A DNA stretch of 64,000 nt from Drosophila miranda (Eukaryota > Arthropoda > Insecta > Diptera > Drosophilidae). Of this stretch, positions 50,168 to 62,444 are shown in pieces (within the stretch, counting starts at the first letter, position 1; every line of letters starts with the position of its first letter). Below the pieces are notes generated by a model. The model worked only from the letters and a program-made list of their open reading frames with translations, made no database searches and was not told where the DNA came from. Location: assembly GCF_003369915.1 (NCBI RefSeq), contig NC_046673.1, forward strand, positions 19,397,718 through 19,461,717, written 5' to 3'. Position numbers and translations under genes: made by a program.

Positions 50168-51265
50168 CGTTAAGCAACTCCAAGAAACAAGGTTCATAAG
50201 TGTTTCCAGTAGTTCTCTAGTATTTTTTCTGTTCTGTTGGGAGTAAAAAAAGGTCCCATCAGCGGATCTCTGAGTCGAGCATGTGTTAGCCATTATAGGA
50301 CATTCTCTTTTATACTATCCGCTTGTGCGTGTCGAGTCGAGCATCAAATGGAGCAAGCAGTCGAATGGGAGCAATAAGTACGCAAATATGGTAAGAAATT
50401 AAGCTTGAAACCCCTTTAAACCACGCTTCCAATTGCCTGTTAAACTTTAAAGAGTTGCCAAATTGGACAATCCATTGACGAATGGATCAAAAAGAGCTAC
50501 GAAATTCCATTCAGATACGTTAACTTTGCTAATTACTTATTTGACAGTCGAATACGGGAGGATTGTATTATATTGTGTACACACATTATTTTATTTATTA
50601 ATTATACATTAAGAGGCGACTCAACTGCGCCCTACTACACTGATGCGCATACACTCTTAACACCGGTGTATATGCTTTAGAAGGGTAGTACTACGATGAT
50701 AGTACGTTCAGATGCACTAAAATCTTACAAACTAGTGCCAGTTTACTCTTCGAACGCAGTCCTGGAACAGGCCCGGTGCTGCTGCTGTGTCTGATACGTG
50801 TGTCCTGTCCATGACGGCATGGCACTCCTCCACACGCTGGCCTTTTACTCATAGTTGATAGATATTAAAATGTCTGTGTTGCATTTCACTTAAATTATTT
50901 AATTATTTGTTGTGGGGTCTGGTGCGTGCATCAAATGGGGTGAAGGGATTGTGTTTGGGATGTATGCTGGGGCTTGGATCTTCCTGCCAAGCCACAAAGA
51001 ACGCCAGCGCGTGTCAAAAGAAATAATCAATAATTCTATAAAAACTCTACCCAAGATCTACATCTACATTCTTCATGTGTGTAGGGGGTGGGGTTGTTGA
51101 TGGAACTCCAGGGGAATTTCTGCTGCAACGTCTTTCGTTCTTCCTTCCTGTCCCCCTTTACGCCATATCTCACTCCTCTCCATAAAAGACGCTGTGTGCG
51201 AAAGGCATTAGGCATTAGGCATTAGAATCGAGGAATAGAGGCTGTTGTTTTTTTTTATTCTTTTC
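50168..51265 (-). other. 3' flank between convergent ND-24 and chromodomain gene
   Basis: No gene is seen. On the minus strand, AATAAATAAAAT at about 50588-50599 could end a 3' UTR of about 670 bases for the chromodomain gene. A triple GGCATTA tandem lies near 51206-51224. Confidence 0.4.
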
Positions 51266-52718
51266 TCACCGATTCTTGGCTGCGGCCCGCTTGGACGATC
51301 GTTCGATGCGATTCGCTATATTAGTGCGTGGATAGCACTCGTTCACCAGTCGTTTGGTCTTCTTGGGCGACTCACGGAGCTCCTTGGTTTCAACGTTACG
51401 CTGTGACACCAAGCTACGCTTGTATTTCTCGATCAGTCCTCCACAGGACAGATTCTTTTCGGGCTCCCATGTATCGTCTTTGGGCCCGAAACCCTTCCAG
51501 CGTATGCGATATAGGCCACCAGTATCAGCGTCCTGAATAAAATCAACGACACGCTCGACGACCCATTCCTTTTCGGGATCATCGATGGTGGACTTCTTGC
51601 TGGACGACTGCTTGCTGCTGGCTTCTTTTTTGCCAACAGATTTGCCGGCAACACCGGTATTATTCGATGAAGTTTTTTTGGGCTTTCCGATCTTGCTGTC
51701 GCTATTGCCTTTGGCATGGAGCGGTCCGAATTGAGTGGAGATTGCCTGCTGGACAATGCAAGGCGTATAGTAATTGTATATAATCAGAGGGTGAAAGAGA
51801 GAGCGATAGAGAGAGAAAGAGACAGAGCGTGTAAGCGAGAAGGTTCGAGTTAGAAAGAGACAAAAACGCACTTTTTTACGGAATTCCGCGATCAGATCAT
51901 CGCAATTCAAATCAATTTCCGGCTCCCAGGTGTCCGAGTCCGCATTGTAGCCCTTCCAGCGTATCAGAAAATAGGAGGCGCCGCGCACCTTCTTGTGGCC
52001 AATAATGGCGTCCACCTAGAAATTTACAGATTTTTTTTAGGTTGAAGCAGACTCTAACGCAGAGCGACTGTCCCACTCTATCACTCACTTCGTACTCCAT
52101 CTCTACGTCGCCATCTTGCTGCTTTGTGTCAAAATCGTCATCGGACTTAGCCAAAGATTCATCATCGACAGCGTCCTCGTAGTCACCATCCGAATCTGAA
52201 TCTTTTTTGGCGGCGGCCGCCTTCTTTTTGCCATTTTTGTTCGATTTGCCCTTGGATGCCACCGATGTGGTAGCGGTGGCCGCCTTCGTCGATTTTGGTT
52301 TGGCCTGTTTGCGGGGCTTCTTGGCCGGAGGACCCCCACCTGTCGACTCGTTCGAATTGGAACTCTTGCTGCCATTCAGCGGAAGATCATCGCTGTCATC
52401 GGAGTCGCTATCTATGGACTTGGATTTCGACTTCGATTTGGATGTGCCGCCAGCAGAGCCAGCGACTTTGGAGGCGCCATCGTGGCCAACGGCGGCGCCC
52501 GAGCCTGAGGACTTGCGTTTGTGCTGATTGGAGCGTTGCTTCTGGGAGGAGCTGCCGCTTAACGAGGATGCGGTGTCGTTCTTATCGGAGCTGCCGTCCT
52601 TCGAGTCGAGACCATCTTCGGAGTCGTCGGCGCCACCGCCGTTCTTGTGTTTGGCCTCTGCCTCCGATTTCTTGCGGCTCATCTCTTCGACCACCTTCTT
52701 TTTACCCAATTTACCCAT
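51266..52718 (-). CDS. tandem chromodomain protein (HP1-related)
   Basis: Coding exons 52718-52089, 52015-51872 and 51748-51266 join in frame to 418 residues. The first 207 residues are low in complexity, with Lys- and Ser/Asp-rich blocks typical of nuclear proteins. Chromodomain 1 spans about 208-256, with cage residues Y209, W230 and Y233 (EYEVDAII, IRWKGY, DTWEP). Chromodomain 2 spans about 319-368, with W320, W342 and F345 (EWVVERVV, IRWKGF, DTWEP). Both aromatic cages therefore look able to bind methyl-lysine on histone tails. The second domain is chromo-like rather than a chromoshadow. It may be the orthologue of D. melanogaster CG8289, but I am unsure. The last exon has a tandem NAGNAG acceptor (51745 or 51748) that would add or remove one Gln. 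Confidence 0.9.
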
Positions 52719-52879
52719 TATTGTGGATGGTTGTGGATCGTTTGCAAGTTGTTTAATTTAATAACGTGTCCAGTGTCCACCTTTGAGAACACGGAGCTTA
52801 TTAACCGAAAGTCCGTCTTCTTTTTTGCCGCGAAAAAAAAAAGTAAATGCGAAGAAGAAAACGAGCTGAGTGCCTTAGT

Positions 52880-53240
52880 ATTGGCGAATGTACAGTACTA
52901 TCAGTGTGAGCCTCAGAAAAATATCGAAACTACGTCACAAATTTTAAAATATACCATACATTTTCTGAAGAATTATTTGCATTCAAGTTGCATCATATTC
53001 CCCGTTTTTGATATTCGGTTGATTATTTCTAACTAGCTCTGACCCTCAGCTCTAAACTCATAATTTAATCCGATAGTTAAATTGATTTCCTACAAGACTG
53101 GTTAAATTTAAGATTTCATCTTTATTGCATTGCTTATAAAATAAGGTTTAAGCAAAAATGGTCAACAAAAAGTTCCACTAAATGAATTTCTTTACATGGT
53201 AACTACACATATTCTACATATTAACTAAATTTTTATGTAA
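52880..53240 (+). repeat. dispersed repeat, copy B
   Basis: It begins near a CAGTGTGAGCC box and an AAATATACC motif. It then shares ordered blocks with copy A: GATATTCGGTTGA, CTAGCT, GGTCAACAAAAAG (GGCCAACAAACA in A) and ACACATATTCTACATAT. The middle of the element is deleted. It sits just upstream of the minus-strand chromodomain gene. Confidence 0.7.
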
Positions 53241-53574
53241 TTACCAAAAGCGCCACCTGAAGGGGAAATATGTATACGTTTTAAAAATGTTTGCCTGTTT
53301 ATTTTCATATAAGCCCTATAGAAGTGCCAGTGTGAAAAATCTCCGAAATAAACTCTTGCATGCCTTTGCTTTCGACATTTTTGAGAAACATTTTTGACAT
53401 TTTTGATTGCAAACGATCAGGAATTCGATGCTGATCACAAATTAGTATTCTATGTGGTCTGGGACATGGCTCTAAGTGGCATTTCTACACGGTTTCTACA
53501 TTGAACACGTATAAGTATAAGTATAATACGTATAAGCACTTGCAGGGTGTGTGAGCTAGACATGATGGCAAGAT

Positions 53575-53885
53575 AATCAGTGTGACCTCGGAATTAGCGA
53601 TAAAATATACGTTCTGACCTCAGAAATACCGCTAATATACCGATAAAAAACGAGCTTAGCCCACTCTATTTACACAGGTAATCAGCTTGAGTTAAGCCGG
53701 GTAAAATCATGGTGTTTGTTAATTTCTTCACCAATAAGAAAAGAGCACGATATCTCTCACCTGAGCTGTTCCACAGTTTCATAGTTTTTGTGGAGTGCAT
53801 TTTACTACCCACTGGTCGATAATGGGTTAATCGTTCGTTGTCGATTATTGAGAAAGCATTTTCCTTCATATCGTGAAGAGGTAGT
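53575..53885 (+). repeat. dispersed repeat, copy C
   Basis: It carries GTGTGACCTC, GTTCTGACCTC, AATACCG direct repeats, CTTAGCCCACT, CTACCCACTGGTCGATAATG and GGGTTAATCGTTC in the order of copy A. The right half of the element is missing. Confidence 0.7.
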
Positions 53886-54641
53886 GGATAACGGATGAAA
53901 TTTGTATATCAATAAATCGATATTCATTAATCGATAGTATATCGGTGATATTTTTTTGGACTGGCGAAAATATTGATCTGGATTGTGGGATATATCATCA
54001 ACGGAACTACTTTTCAGAATTTTGAGCAAGTTCACACTAGTTTTTAGTTGCTTCACGTCGTTAGATCAGATATACAGACTTGATTGTATTTATCGATGCA
54101 CAGGGCTGTAAAACAATATTGGCACTTATTTGCGATAGGACGAAACATAGCTGTTATTTATTTTCAATTAAAACCATGGCTTAAATATCATAAGCTCTAA
54201 AAATTATCGTATTTGTAGGTCTAAAAATGTTTATATCAGATAGGCACGCATGCCAAACAATAATAAAGCAGATATCGATGGCATCGAATATAGCTATCGG
54301 GCTTCATCTATGGTATTGTGCCAGCCCTGGTTTAAATCAAATCAGCTGATTCTGTAACCGGCAATTAAATTATTTGTGACATTTCACCGATAGGTTTTGA
54401 TAAAATTACAATTTCTCGAGATAAGACTGGCCAAGCCATAGTCCTAGTGGACCGACAAACGGCACACATAAGCCCACACAAGCGCATATGCCTGCGGGAA
54501 TTGGTGGGGGCTTGGCGACAAAGAAGGTGGGCTGAGGCGCGAGCTTGGAGTACGTGGCAATCATGCCGCCAGCGAGCCGCAATTAAAGCGATTCAATTGG
54601 CTTGAAAACAAACACACACATTCGTCTCTCATCCAAGCAAA

Positions 54642-56113
54642 ATGACGGCAACATTGCGGTATCGCGGCGATAAGAGCAATCTGCTGGATTTTGCAAGGAA
54701 TCTGGATGCCTTCAAGAAAGTACCAGAGAAGTACACAGAAACCACGGAAATAGGCGGGACACGTAAGATTGAAGATTTTTGTATTCTTACTAGCAGCTTA
54801 TTATCGTCTTTTCCCCCCAAACAGTGTCCTTGCTAAGCCGCCTGCTGATAGTATATCTGGTCTACACGGAGCTGCACTATTACTGGCATGAAACGGACAT
54901 AGTGTACCAGTTCGAGCCGGACATTTCCCTGGACGAGCAGGTGCAGATGCACGTAGACATAACAGTGGCCATGCCTTGCGTCGCCCTCTCTGGTGTCGAC
55001 CTCATGGACGAGACGCAGCAGGATGTCTTCGCCTACGGCACGTTGCAGCGTGAGGGCGTATGGTGGAAGATGTCGGACAACGATCGCCAACACTTCCAGT
55101 CCATTCAGATGACCAACCATTATCTGCGCGAGGAGTTCCATTCGGTAGCCGATGTGTTCTTCAAGGACATCATGCGCGATCCGTATCCCATGAAGGGTGA
55201 CCCCACCGCCGGTTCGGCCATAGCCCCGGCCATAGTGGCTCCGCCCCCAGGTGCTCTGCCCGCCAGCCTAGAGCTGCATTTACCCAATGGCCAGCCGGAG
55301 ACAAAGTTTGATGCCTGCCGCCTGCACGGAACTCTGGGCATTAACAAGGTGGCCGGCGTGTTGCATTTAGTGGGCGGCGCTCAGCCTGTGGTGGGGCTGT
55401 TTGAGGACCACTGGGTGATTGAGCTTCGCCGCATGCCGGCCAACTTCACACACCGCATCAATCGGCTCAGCTTTGGGCAGTACTCGCGGCGCATTGTCCA
55501 GCCGCTGGAGGGTGACGAGAGCATCATCCACGAAGAGGCCACCACAGTGCAATACTTTCTGAAGGTGGTGCCCACGGAGATCCATCAGACGTTCACCACG
55601 ATCAATACCTTTCAATATGCCGTAACCGAGAATGTACGGAAGTTAGGTGAGCACGAAACTGATTTCTGCCAGCTGTACATGTTGCCTCGACCAATTTATT
55701 TTCCCGTTTCGTTTACAGACTCCGAGCGGAACTCCTATGGCTCGCCGGGCATTTACTTCAAGTACGACTGGTCGGCGCTGAAGATAGTCGTGAGCAATGA
55801 TCGCGACCATCTGGTAACCTTCGCTATTCGCCTTTGTTCCATTATATCGGGTATCATTGTCATCTCGGGCTCGATTAACGCCCTGCTGCTCTGCTTGCGA
55901 CGTTGCCTACTGCGAACCTTTGCCCCGAACCTTTACCAGCGGCTGGGCAAGGCCCCGTCCAGTGCAGCGGTGGCTGTCGACCCGGTGCTGGCTGCTACAG
56001 CCGCGCCACAGCCAGCGGTGCCCGTCAACGAGCTGCTGCAGACGGCCAACAGGATGGCCAACGTGGACATCTCGGCGTATCTGCCCACGGCCCAGCCCAA
56101 GCCTGGCCTCTAG
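54642..56113 (+). CDS. ERGIC2/Erv41-type cargo receptor of the ER-Golgi intermediate compartment
   Basis: Coding exons 54642-54762, 54825-55646 and 55719-56113 join in frame to 445 residues. The protein cycles between ER and Golgi as part of the Erv41-Erv46 retrieval receptor. Landmarks are LDAFKKVPEKYTETTEIGGT near the N-terminus, a first membrane segment at about 43-58, a DITVAMPC segment, the luminal CRLHGTLGINKVAG block, HRINRLSFG, VQYFLKVVPT, GIYFKYDWSALKI and a second membrane segment rich in Ile and Ser (CSIISGIIVISGSINALLL). It then ends in a short tail. It is longer than mammalian ERGIC2 (377 residues), with an Ala/Pro-rich loop and C-terminus. The 72-base second intron has no stop and is a multiple of three. 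Confidence 0.93.
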
Positions 56114-56331
56114 ATCGGATCGGCCCAGGTCGAATCTGCAGTTCCCCTCCCCATCCCCACGTTAGGCTATGCAACCCCCGAATCTCTCTTTCTCCTCTTA
56201 ATACATTTTATTAAGCTCGCAAAACAAACAAAAAACCGAAAAAACAAACGAAATATGAAACATTAATTATTGTACATAAATATGGATAAGTTCATGGTGA
56301 AGATGTTTTTCTTGTGTGCGGGATGTCCGCC
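56114..56331. other. shared 3' region of convergent ERGIC2 and arginase
   Basis: Only 218 bases separate the two stop codons, so the two 3' UTRs probably overlap. TTTATT at about 56207 is a possible poly(A) signal for the minus-strand arginase. Confidence 0.5.
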
Positions 56332-57706
56332 TCAATCGCTTCCCAGGATTCCCGTATCGATGTTACTCCAGTGGCCAGAGCGCCGATAGCCGAACATGCT
56401 CTTGAGGATCTCCAGGCCGGAGTCGACGGTGGTGCGTACGTCGCGTTCATTTCCCAGCTTTGGATTGATCTCCACCAGGTCCACACCCTGCACCCTCTTT
56501 GTGTCCCGCAGCGCCTCCACAATACTGATGCCCTCGCGCAACGTGAGGCCGCCGCGAACGGCTGTGCCGGTGCTGGGCGCCACGTTGCTGTCAAGCGCAT
56601 CGATGTCGAAGCTAACGTGGATCTTGTTCTGTGGATTCAGAGCATCCAGGGTCATCTCGATGATTTTCGGCACACCCACGCGATCGATTGTCTGCAGAAC
56701 ACAGAAAAAGAGAAATAATGAAAATAACTATGAGCAAAGAGGAAGCTTTCGATGGACAGCGACAGAAAGGGAGAGAGAGCTAACGGCGTTCAGGGTATTT
56801 GTAGGAAATGAGGTAGCGGTGATAAAAGCTTTGATGATGATTGCTTAAAGAACGCAAAGAACGATGCAGTTTCGACCACAAGAAATATACTTTATTATAT
56901 TCTGGATATATCCAGCCTTTCTATTCTTATGGGAAATCTATTCTATTTATAAATCGTAGCTCTGCGCAGTAAGAATTGGAATCTGATTTTTTTTTTGTGT
57001 AATTTCTTTTCTTTCCAGCCTCTAGTGATGTCAAGTTTTTTTTTCAAGTGTAAAGGTCGCTCTGAGCTTAAGTGCAAATAAAGCTCGGAAATCATTCAAT
57101 GGCGGCATGCTCTTACATATGTATGGCCAAACAGATTACGCTATCAGCATTATTCTCACACGATTGGCTCTTCAATTAGCAGCATTCAATGGCCAACTGT
57201 ACCAGCAGCAGAGCAGCCATTAGCCCAGTCCCAGCCCCGCTTCATTTACAATTGCAAGACCACTGGCCTCTCCCCATTCCATACGCCCATACCGATCGAT
57301 CGAATATAATGAGGCTATAATAAATTTGCAGCTCTGGATATCGGGAGCGAACATTAAACCATTTTTCAACAGACTTCAGACTTGGATTTTGCACGAGCCA
57401 TAAATAATGGGCAACGAGAGCTGACAAGGATGCGAACGACGGATGTGGCTGCGCACGTTTTGGGCATATGTACATATAGCCATGTAGCCTTATAACCACC
57501 ACCACCATTGCCAATCTATACCGATCGGAAGTACCCAGAGCCTAACGGGGGATGGCATGGGATGGACGGGGTAGGCATCGCTGGTTTCCTGGTGGAGTGG
57601 GGCGGCAGATTTAGTGGTTGGGGTAGGACCCGGTAGGGAGGGTGTTTGTCCTGTCGATATGTTGCTCGGGCAACCCCTATAAATGCCAAGCTTACAACAT
57701 TACACT

Positions 57707-57747
<41 letters not shown>

Positions 57748-58125
57748 CAGTGCGCACCAGGACATGCTATGTAATTCTCGGGGCAGTCACGCACGATCGT
57801 GTCATTTGATCCTGCGAGGAGAGTAGAGGTGCGAGAGAGTTAGAGATAGAGAGCTATAGAAACCGGAATTTTACAAATTTTACAAAAACAACTGGCAGGA
57901 CGACTCGTGGGCATTTCCTCTACCTCCTCTACCTAGGTGTCGCTCGCTCCCTTTCTATTCACACTCTCTCAGTTTTCATTCTCTTCCTAGCTGGTTTCGG
58001 CATTCGGTATTTGGTTTCTACTCACATCCATAGCATAGTAGCGTATTCCAAATTTATTCAATATGAACGCCTCGTAGGGGTCAATGTCCCTCAGTCCAAT
58101 GTAAACCAACTGATCCTTCGGCAAA
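56332..58125 (-). CDS. arg: arginase, C-terminal part (gene continues beyond the window)
   Basis: Two exons are visible: 58125-58026 and 56691-56332. They join in frame and encode the last 152 residues. Arginase hydrolyses arginine to ornithine and urea with a binuclear Mn centre. The upstream exon carries LVYIGLRDIDPYE. The last exon carries the metal-binding SFDIDALD, then GTAVRGGLTLREG and the LVEINPKLG segment, all typical of the C-terminal half of arginase. The catalytic GGDHS and DAHAD motifs are absent from the visible sequence. No exon encoding them could be found up to 64000, so the remaining exons probably lie past the window edge and the intron exceeds 5.8 kb. Confidence 0.93.
57709..57743. 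repeat. (CA)n microsatellite in the arginase intron
   Basis: About 17 CA units lie in the last arginase intron. Confidence 0.9.
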
Positions 58126-60426
58126 CTGAAATGACAAACAAGACGAATAACAAGAATGAGAAAATGAAAAAAACTAAGAGCATTAGGCAGAGTCACACAT
58201 CATCGATCGGTGGGATACGGATAGGCATAGGGATCGGGATGAGAACCAAAGAATGGGGTGGATGGGGGAGGGGGGACCTCAAAACAGCTGACGAGTGGTG
58301 TGTAAACAAATAGTCGTGGGTTCCAGTTGAATAGGCAGACCGAAACAGAAGAATAAGCAATATGAAAGATCCAAGGAAGCAGCAGGAGAAGTCCACTAAG
58401 TGCAGCCAAGCCACCAGCCTTTTTTTTTCTGCAGAATTGAGGTTGTGTTAGGTCAGGCGGCGGTGACGATCATTCAGGAGATCCCCATATGCTGTACTAC
58501 TCTCTTCTTTGTCTCTAAGAAATCCATGGTACTCTTTACAGCAAAACTGTCTATATTTCTCTTATTTATACTCGTTTGTTTGTAATCTAAGTCATATTCT
58601 AATACTTTTCACTTAATTTGTCTATTTTGATCGGTGATCTCTTTATGGATTTCCTGCGTACCTCTTAGTTTAATTGATCGAATTTTTATTTTAAAATGTA
58701 CATATAAAGGGCCAAAACGTTATATTGATATGCGTTTTTTGTTTAACTAAACAATAGCTAAAAACAAGAACTAAATCCAGTCTCCGTTTCAACTTCAAGA
58801 GTAAATATATATAATTTAAAAAGACATATGCAATACATTTTTATATTTTGAAATTTCATTTCACGTCTTCATGGCGGCTCTTGATTAATGTTTTCAACTA
58901 GAGTTAATCCAAAGACTATACAATATTGTACGTTGTCGTATATACCATACAGTATTGTATAGTCTATACTATATTGTACATACGCTTATATGCAACACAG
59001 TAGTGTATAGTCTTTGGGTAATTGCAACCTCAGTAGAACTACCAATGTGGCTACCTCTGTGCAATGACACTCGTCATTTCAGTGCCCCTCTCTATTATAT
59101 GATTATATTTGATTCCAATTCATTTATCAAAGAGTCTATGTCTTTAAGAGTAAATGTCTGACCGCCAAATAGTTTCTGCACGTTGTAAATTCTTGATAAG
59201 AGGGGTTACGCCCCGAGGGTACGCCTCGAGGGTATTTTTGTTGTTGCTTAAGCGAGTGAGACGGAGATTGGTGGACGAGCGAGTGTGCAGGCGTCTTGCC
59301 CCCTAGTAAGATTATTATGGGCTGTAAATGTTTGAGTCAAATTTAATTTTATTTCATTTCACTAAGTTTGTATTATTTAAATACCTTCTGTTTAAGGATG
59401 TCCTTCTTTTTATATATGTATGTATGTATGTATATGATTTGGAGCACAACAAATTGTATCAATTGCATAATGCATCAATGTAGCTGTCATAGAATTGATG
59501 GTTCGAAGTTTTTGTTTTTGAAGATAATAAAATTAAACTTCACCAAAACGGATCTGAATCGGATTACTATATCAGGATATAAGAAGCTATGGATCTCCGA
59601 AGCTAAATTGTTACCCTTCCTGTTTCTTCTTTTTCCAACACCAAATAACTTTAAATTTTAAATGATGAGAGAAAATCTTTTTAGTAGAACCAAGACTTTT
59701 CTTAGTTTTTCCTATTTTCCCGAGTCAAAAGGCCAATATTTCTCTCCAACTGCAACTCCCCCTTCTTCTGCTCCTCCTTCGCCATCACCCTCCCATCCCA
59801 GGCACTGTCATTTGGCATTCGTGATCCTGATTAGTAAGCCAGGTGGCGGGCAGGCAGCCCAACCCTGGGCTCTGTAACCGAATCGGATTCTGAGAGGGGA
59901 GTGGAGTGGAGTGGGAATCAGAATGGGAATGGGCATTGGCATTGGCTATGGCATGAGAACGGGAGCAGACTGCAGATCAAGTCAAAGAACAATGCCGAAA
60001 AAATTTGTAAAGGAAAAACGGCAACAAAAACAACAACAACAACAAAAACAGAAACACACGGCAAAAGGAGACGGAGAGAAAAGGAAACACATGCCACGAT
60101 TCAAATGGCATGCAGCGTGTCCCCGAATGTCCTGCGATCGTTTCATCCAACCCTCCATTCATTTTTTCTTTCATTCGCCCTCTTACTCTCTCTCCGTCTC
60201 TCTGGGTTTTTGGGTCTCTGTTCCTGGACTTTGACCCTGTGTCTTATGGTAATTTCTATGATTATTAATATTAGTCTCGGGGAAAAAGTGCATCTGTCCG
60301 AATCAGCTGCGGAGGGATCGGTATCGGATCTGCTGAGGTCCTACGAGTAGTACCACGTATGTGCAGTGAGACGTGCAAAGTTAAAAGCGCCCCGAGGATC
60401 GTTATGTAAATATATGTATGCACAAA

Positions 60427-60473
60427 CAGACCAGACCAGACCAGACCAGACCAGACCAGACCAGACCAGACCA
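60427..60473. repeat. (CAGAC)n pentanucleotide repeat
   Basis: Nine perfect head-to-tail copies of CAGAC. Confidence 0.95.
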
Positions 60474-62330
60474 GGGGGTTGCATTGCCCATATGCTTATG
60501 AATATGCTCTCGGATGAATCATGGCAGCTCCTGTTCCTGTTCCCGTTCCTGCCCCGAGCTGTACTGTCTCCTAGACTAGACTTTTTGGGCGCATTCCCGG
60601 GACTTGGCTATACGAAAGCACTCGCTTAAGGGTGGGCCACGCCTACCTATTCCCTATGCAACGGTTGTTTTGTATGTGCGTGTCCCTCCCTTTCACTCGA
60701 CTACACTCCACTTCACGTCACGTCATTCCACTCCCATCTGAGGCCATTCCCCTCCCCAGGCCTTTACATTCTCCCCTGCATTATTGTAATCTTGTGTTGG
60801 TTCTGCTTTTTTAATCCCGCATTGTTGTAATATTCTGTTGTTGTTTTATTTTGGCCGGATTAGGCAACCCTTTTCACCGGACACGAAAATTATTGCCTAC
60901 TATTTGGGGTTGGGGTAGGGTAGGAGTTGGGTACCGGTAAAAGAAGCTGCGCTGGAGCGAGATAGAGCAGCGTATATACAGTACATATATGGGGTGTAGA
61001 GGATTAGTAGTTCAAGAGAGAAAGAGCCAACATCAAGCACGTGACGTCTATTAGCTATCTCTGTCATCTCTGTCGCACTGTGTCAGAAAAATTAGATATT
61101 AGATAAGAACTAAGCTGAATTTATGTGCATACCCATCGAATATCAATCTTTACATGCATATATTTAAATATATATGTATATACATATACAGTAGAATCTC
61201 ACAAATTAAAAAACACTTTGTTGGTTGTCCTCGGGTTGTTCTAATTTCTGGACATGTTTTTTTATGCACAGGAAATTACAAAATAAAATCAGCACGTTTT
61301 TTTTTTTTTTAATTGTATACAAAAATATGGTTACGAATTTACATACGCATTACAGATCACCGCACAGTCGAAACGGCTAAGCTCAGAAAGCTCGAAATTA
61401 CCCCGTAGAGGCCAAGGTTTTATGACAATATATCATCTATAAACACGTGTGGTGCACTCTGCATTTGAATTAGATAAAAACCTATGTATTAAATAAAGTG
61501 TATGTATAACTTGATTACTGCGGGGAAAGTTGCGGCGTGCTTTCGTACATATGGATATAAATATGTATGTACTCATACATACATGCATAATTATATTCCT
61601 TGCAAACAAAACACTTGCGACGCCGATCTGTCTGAGTTCGCATCCGCATCTCCGGTATCGCCGTCGCCCTCGCCCTCGCCCTCCTCGTCGTCGCCCAACA
61701 AAGGGCAAAACCACCCCCCAGGAGCAGGACAATTTTTATTGTATTTCGCGAGCCCGTTCAGTCCGTGAATTCGAACAGGAACAGGCTAGCCGTGGCCTGA
61801 AAACAGGGTAGCGCGACCATAAAAATCAGCACATGGAAATGGGTGGGGGCCACGAACAGGAAGTACATAGGGGGAGGAGGGTGTCTGTGTGTGTGCAAGA
61901 GAGTGCTGAATTAAGCACACGCACGCAATACGCGTGCACGCACGCCTGAATTGGAGTTGAAATTGAACTGCCTCTTGGAACTGGGTCCTGGCCGGGTGGT
62001 AGAGGGTGTAACATTCTAAAGCAGGGCGGAAACAACCCTAGAGCTGCCAGCGTTGGTGGTTGCTACACACACAGTCCCGTACCGCCGACAGTGCAAAAAC
62101 GAAAACGTACTCACGCCAAACAGCCCTTAGCTACTGCTGCTGCTCGTCTCTATTTGGCAAGCATAATGGTCGCGTGCATCATAAAACGGTTGACGACCTT
62201 ACTGGATCACGCTTAGAGAGCGTTGATTTCCAGCTTGGCCGATCTCCCCGAAACACATGTTTTATATGCTCGAGAATATATAAAAATACATATAAAATCT
62301 TTGTAAAGCCAGAAAACTGATCGATCATTA

Positions 62331-62338
62331 TATCGATA
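62331..62338. promoter_or_regulatory. DRE motif (TATCGATA)
   Basis: A perfect palindromic DREF site, about 490 bases upstream of a possible plus-strand first exon. Confidence 0.35.
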
Positions 62339-62444
62339 GGCCGACTTACGGCAGCCCGGGCGGGAGAGCATTTTATATTTAATAATGAAATAATGAAAAT
62401 TTATTACATACTAAAATATATGTATGTAAATAGATTGCTTAAGG

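Larger units (their letters stand above)
52719..54641. other. intergenic between divergent chromodomain gene and ERGIC2
   Basis: The 5' UTR and promoter of the chromodomain gene should lie at about 52719-52880. Repeat copies B and C follow. The rest is AT-rich, with ATCGAT motifs near 53910-53940, 54090 and 54275-54285. The last 250 bases probably hold the ERGIC2 promoter and 5' UTR. No coding exon was seen. Confidence 0.5.
58126..62444 (-). other. presumed arginase intron; no exon seen
   Basis: I searched both strands for exons, especially for arginase GGDHS, DAHAD and GNMHG motifs, and found none. The stretch holds ACAATATTGTAC-type imperfect palindromes near 58916-59010, TATG repeats near 59417-59433, a (CAGAC)n tract at 60427-60473, TATA runs near 61150-61190, and pyrimidine-rich low-complexity sequence. 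Confidence 0.5.
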
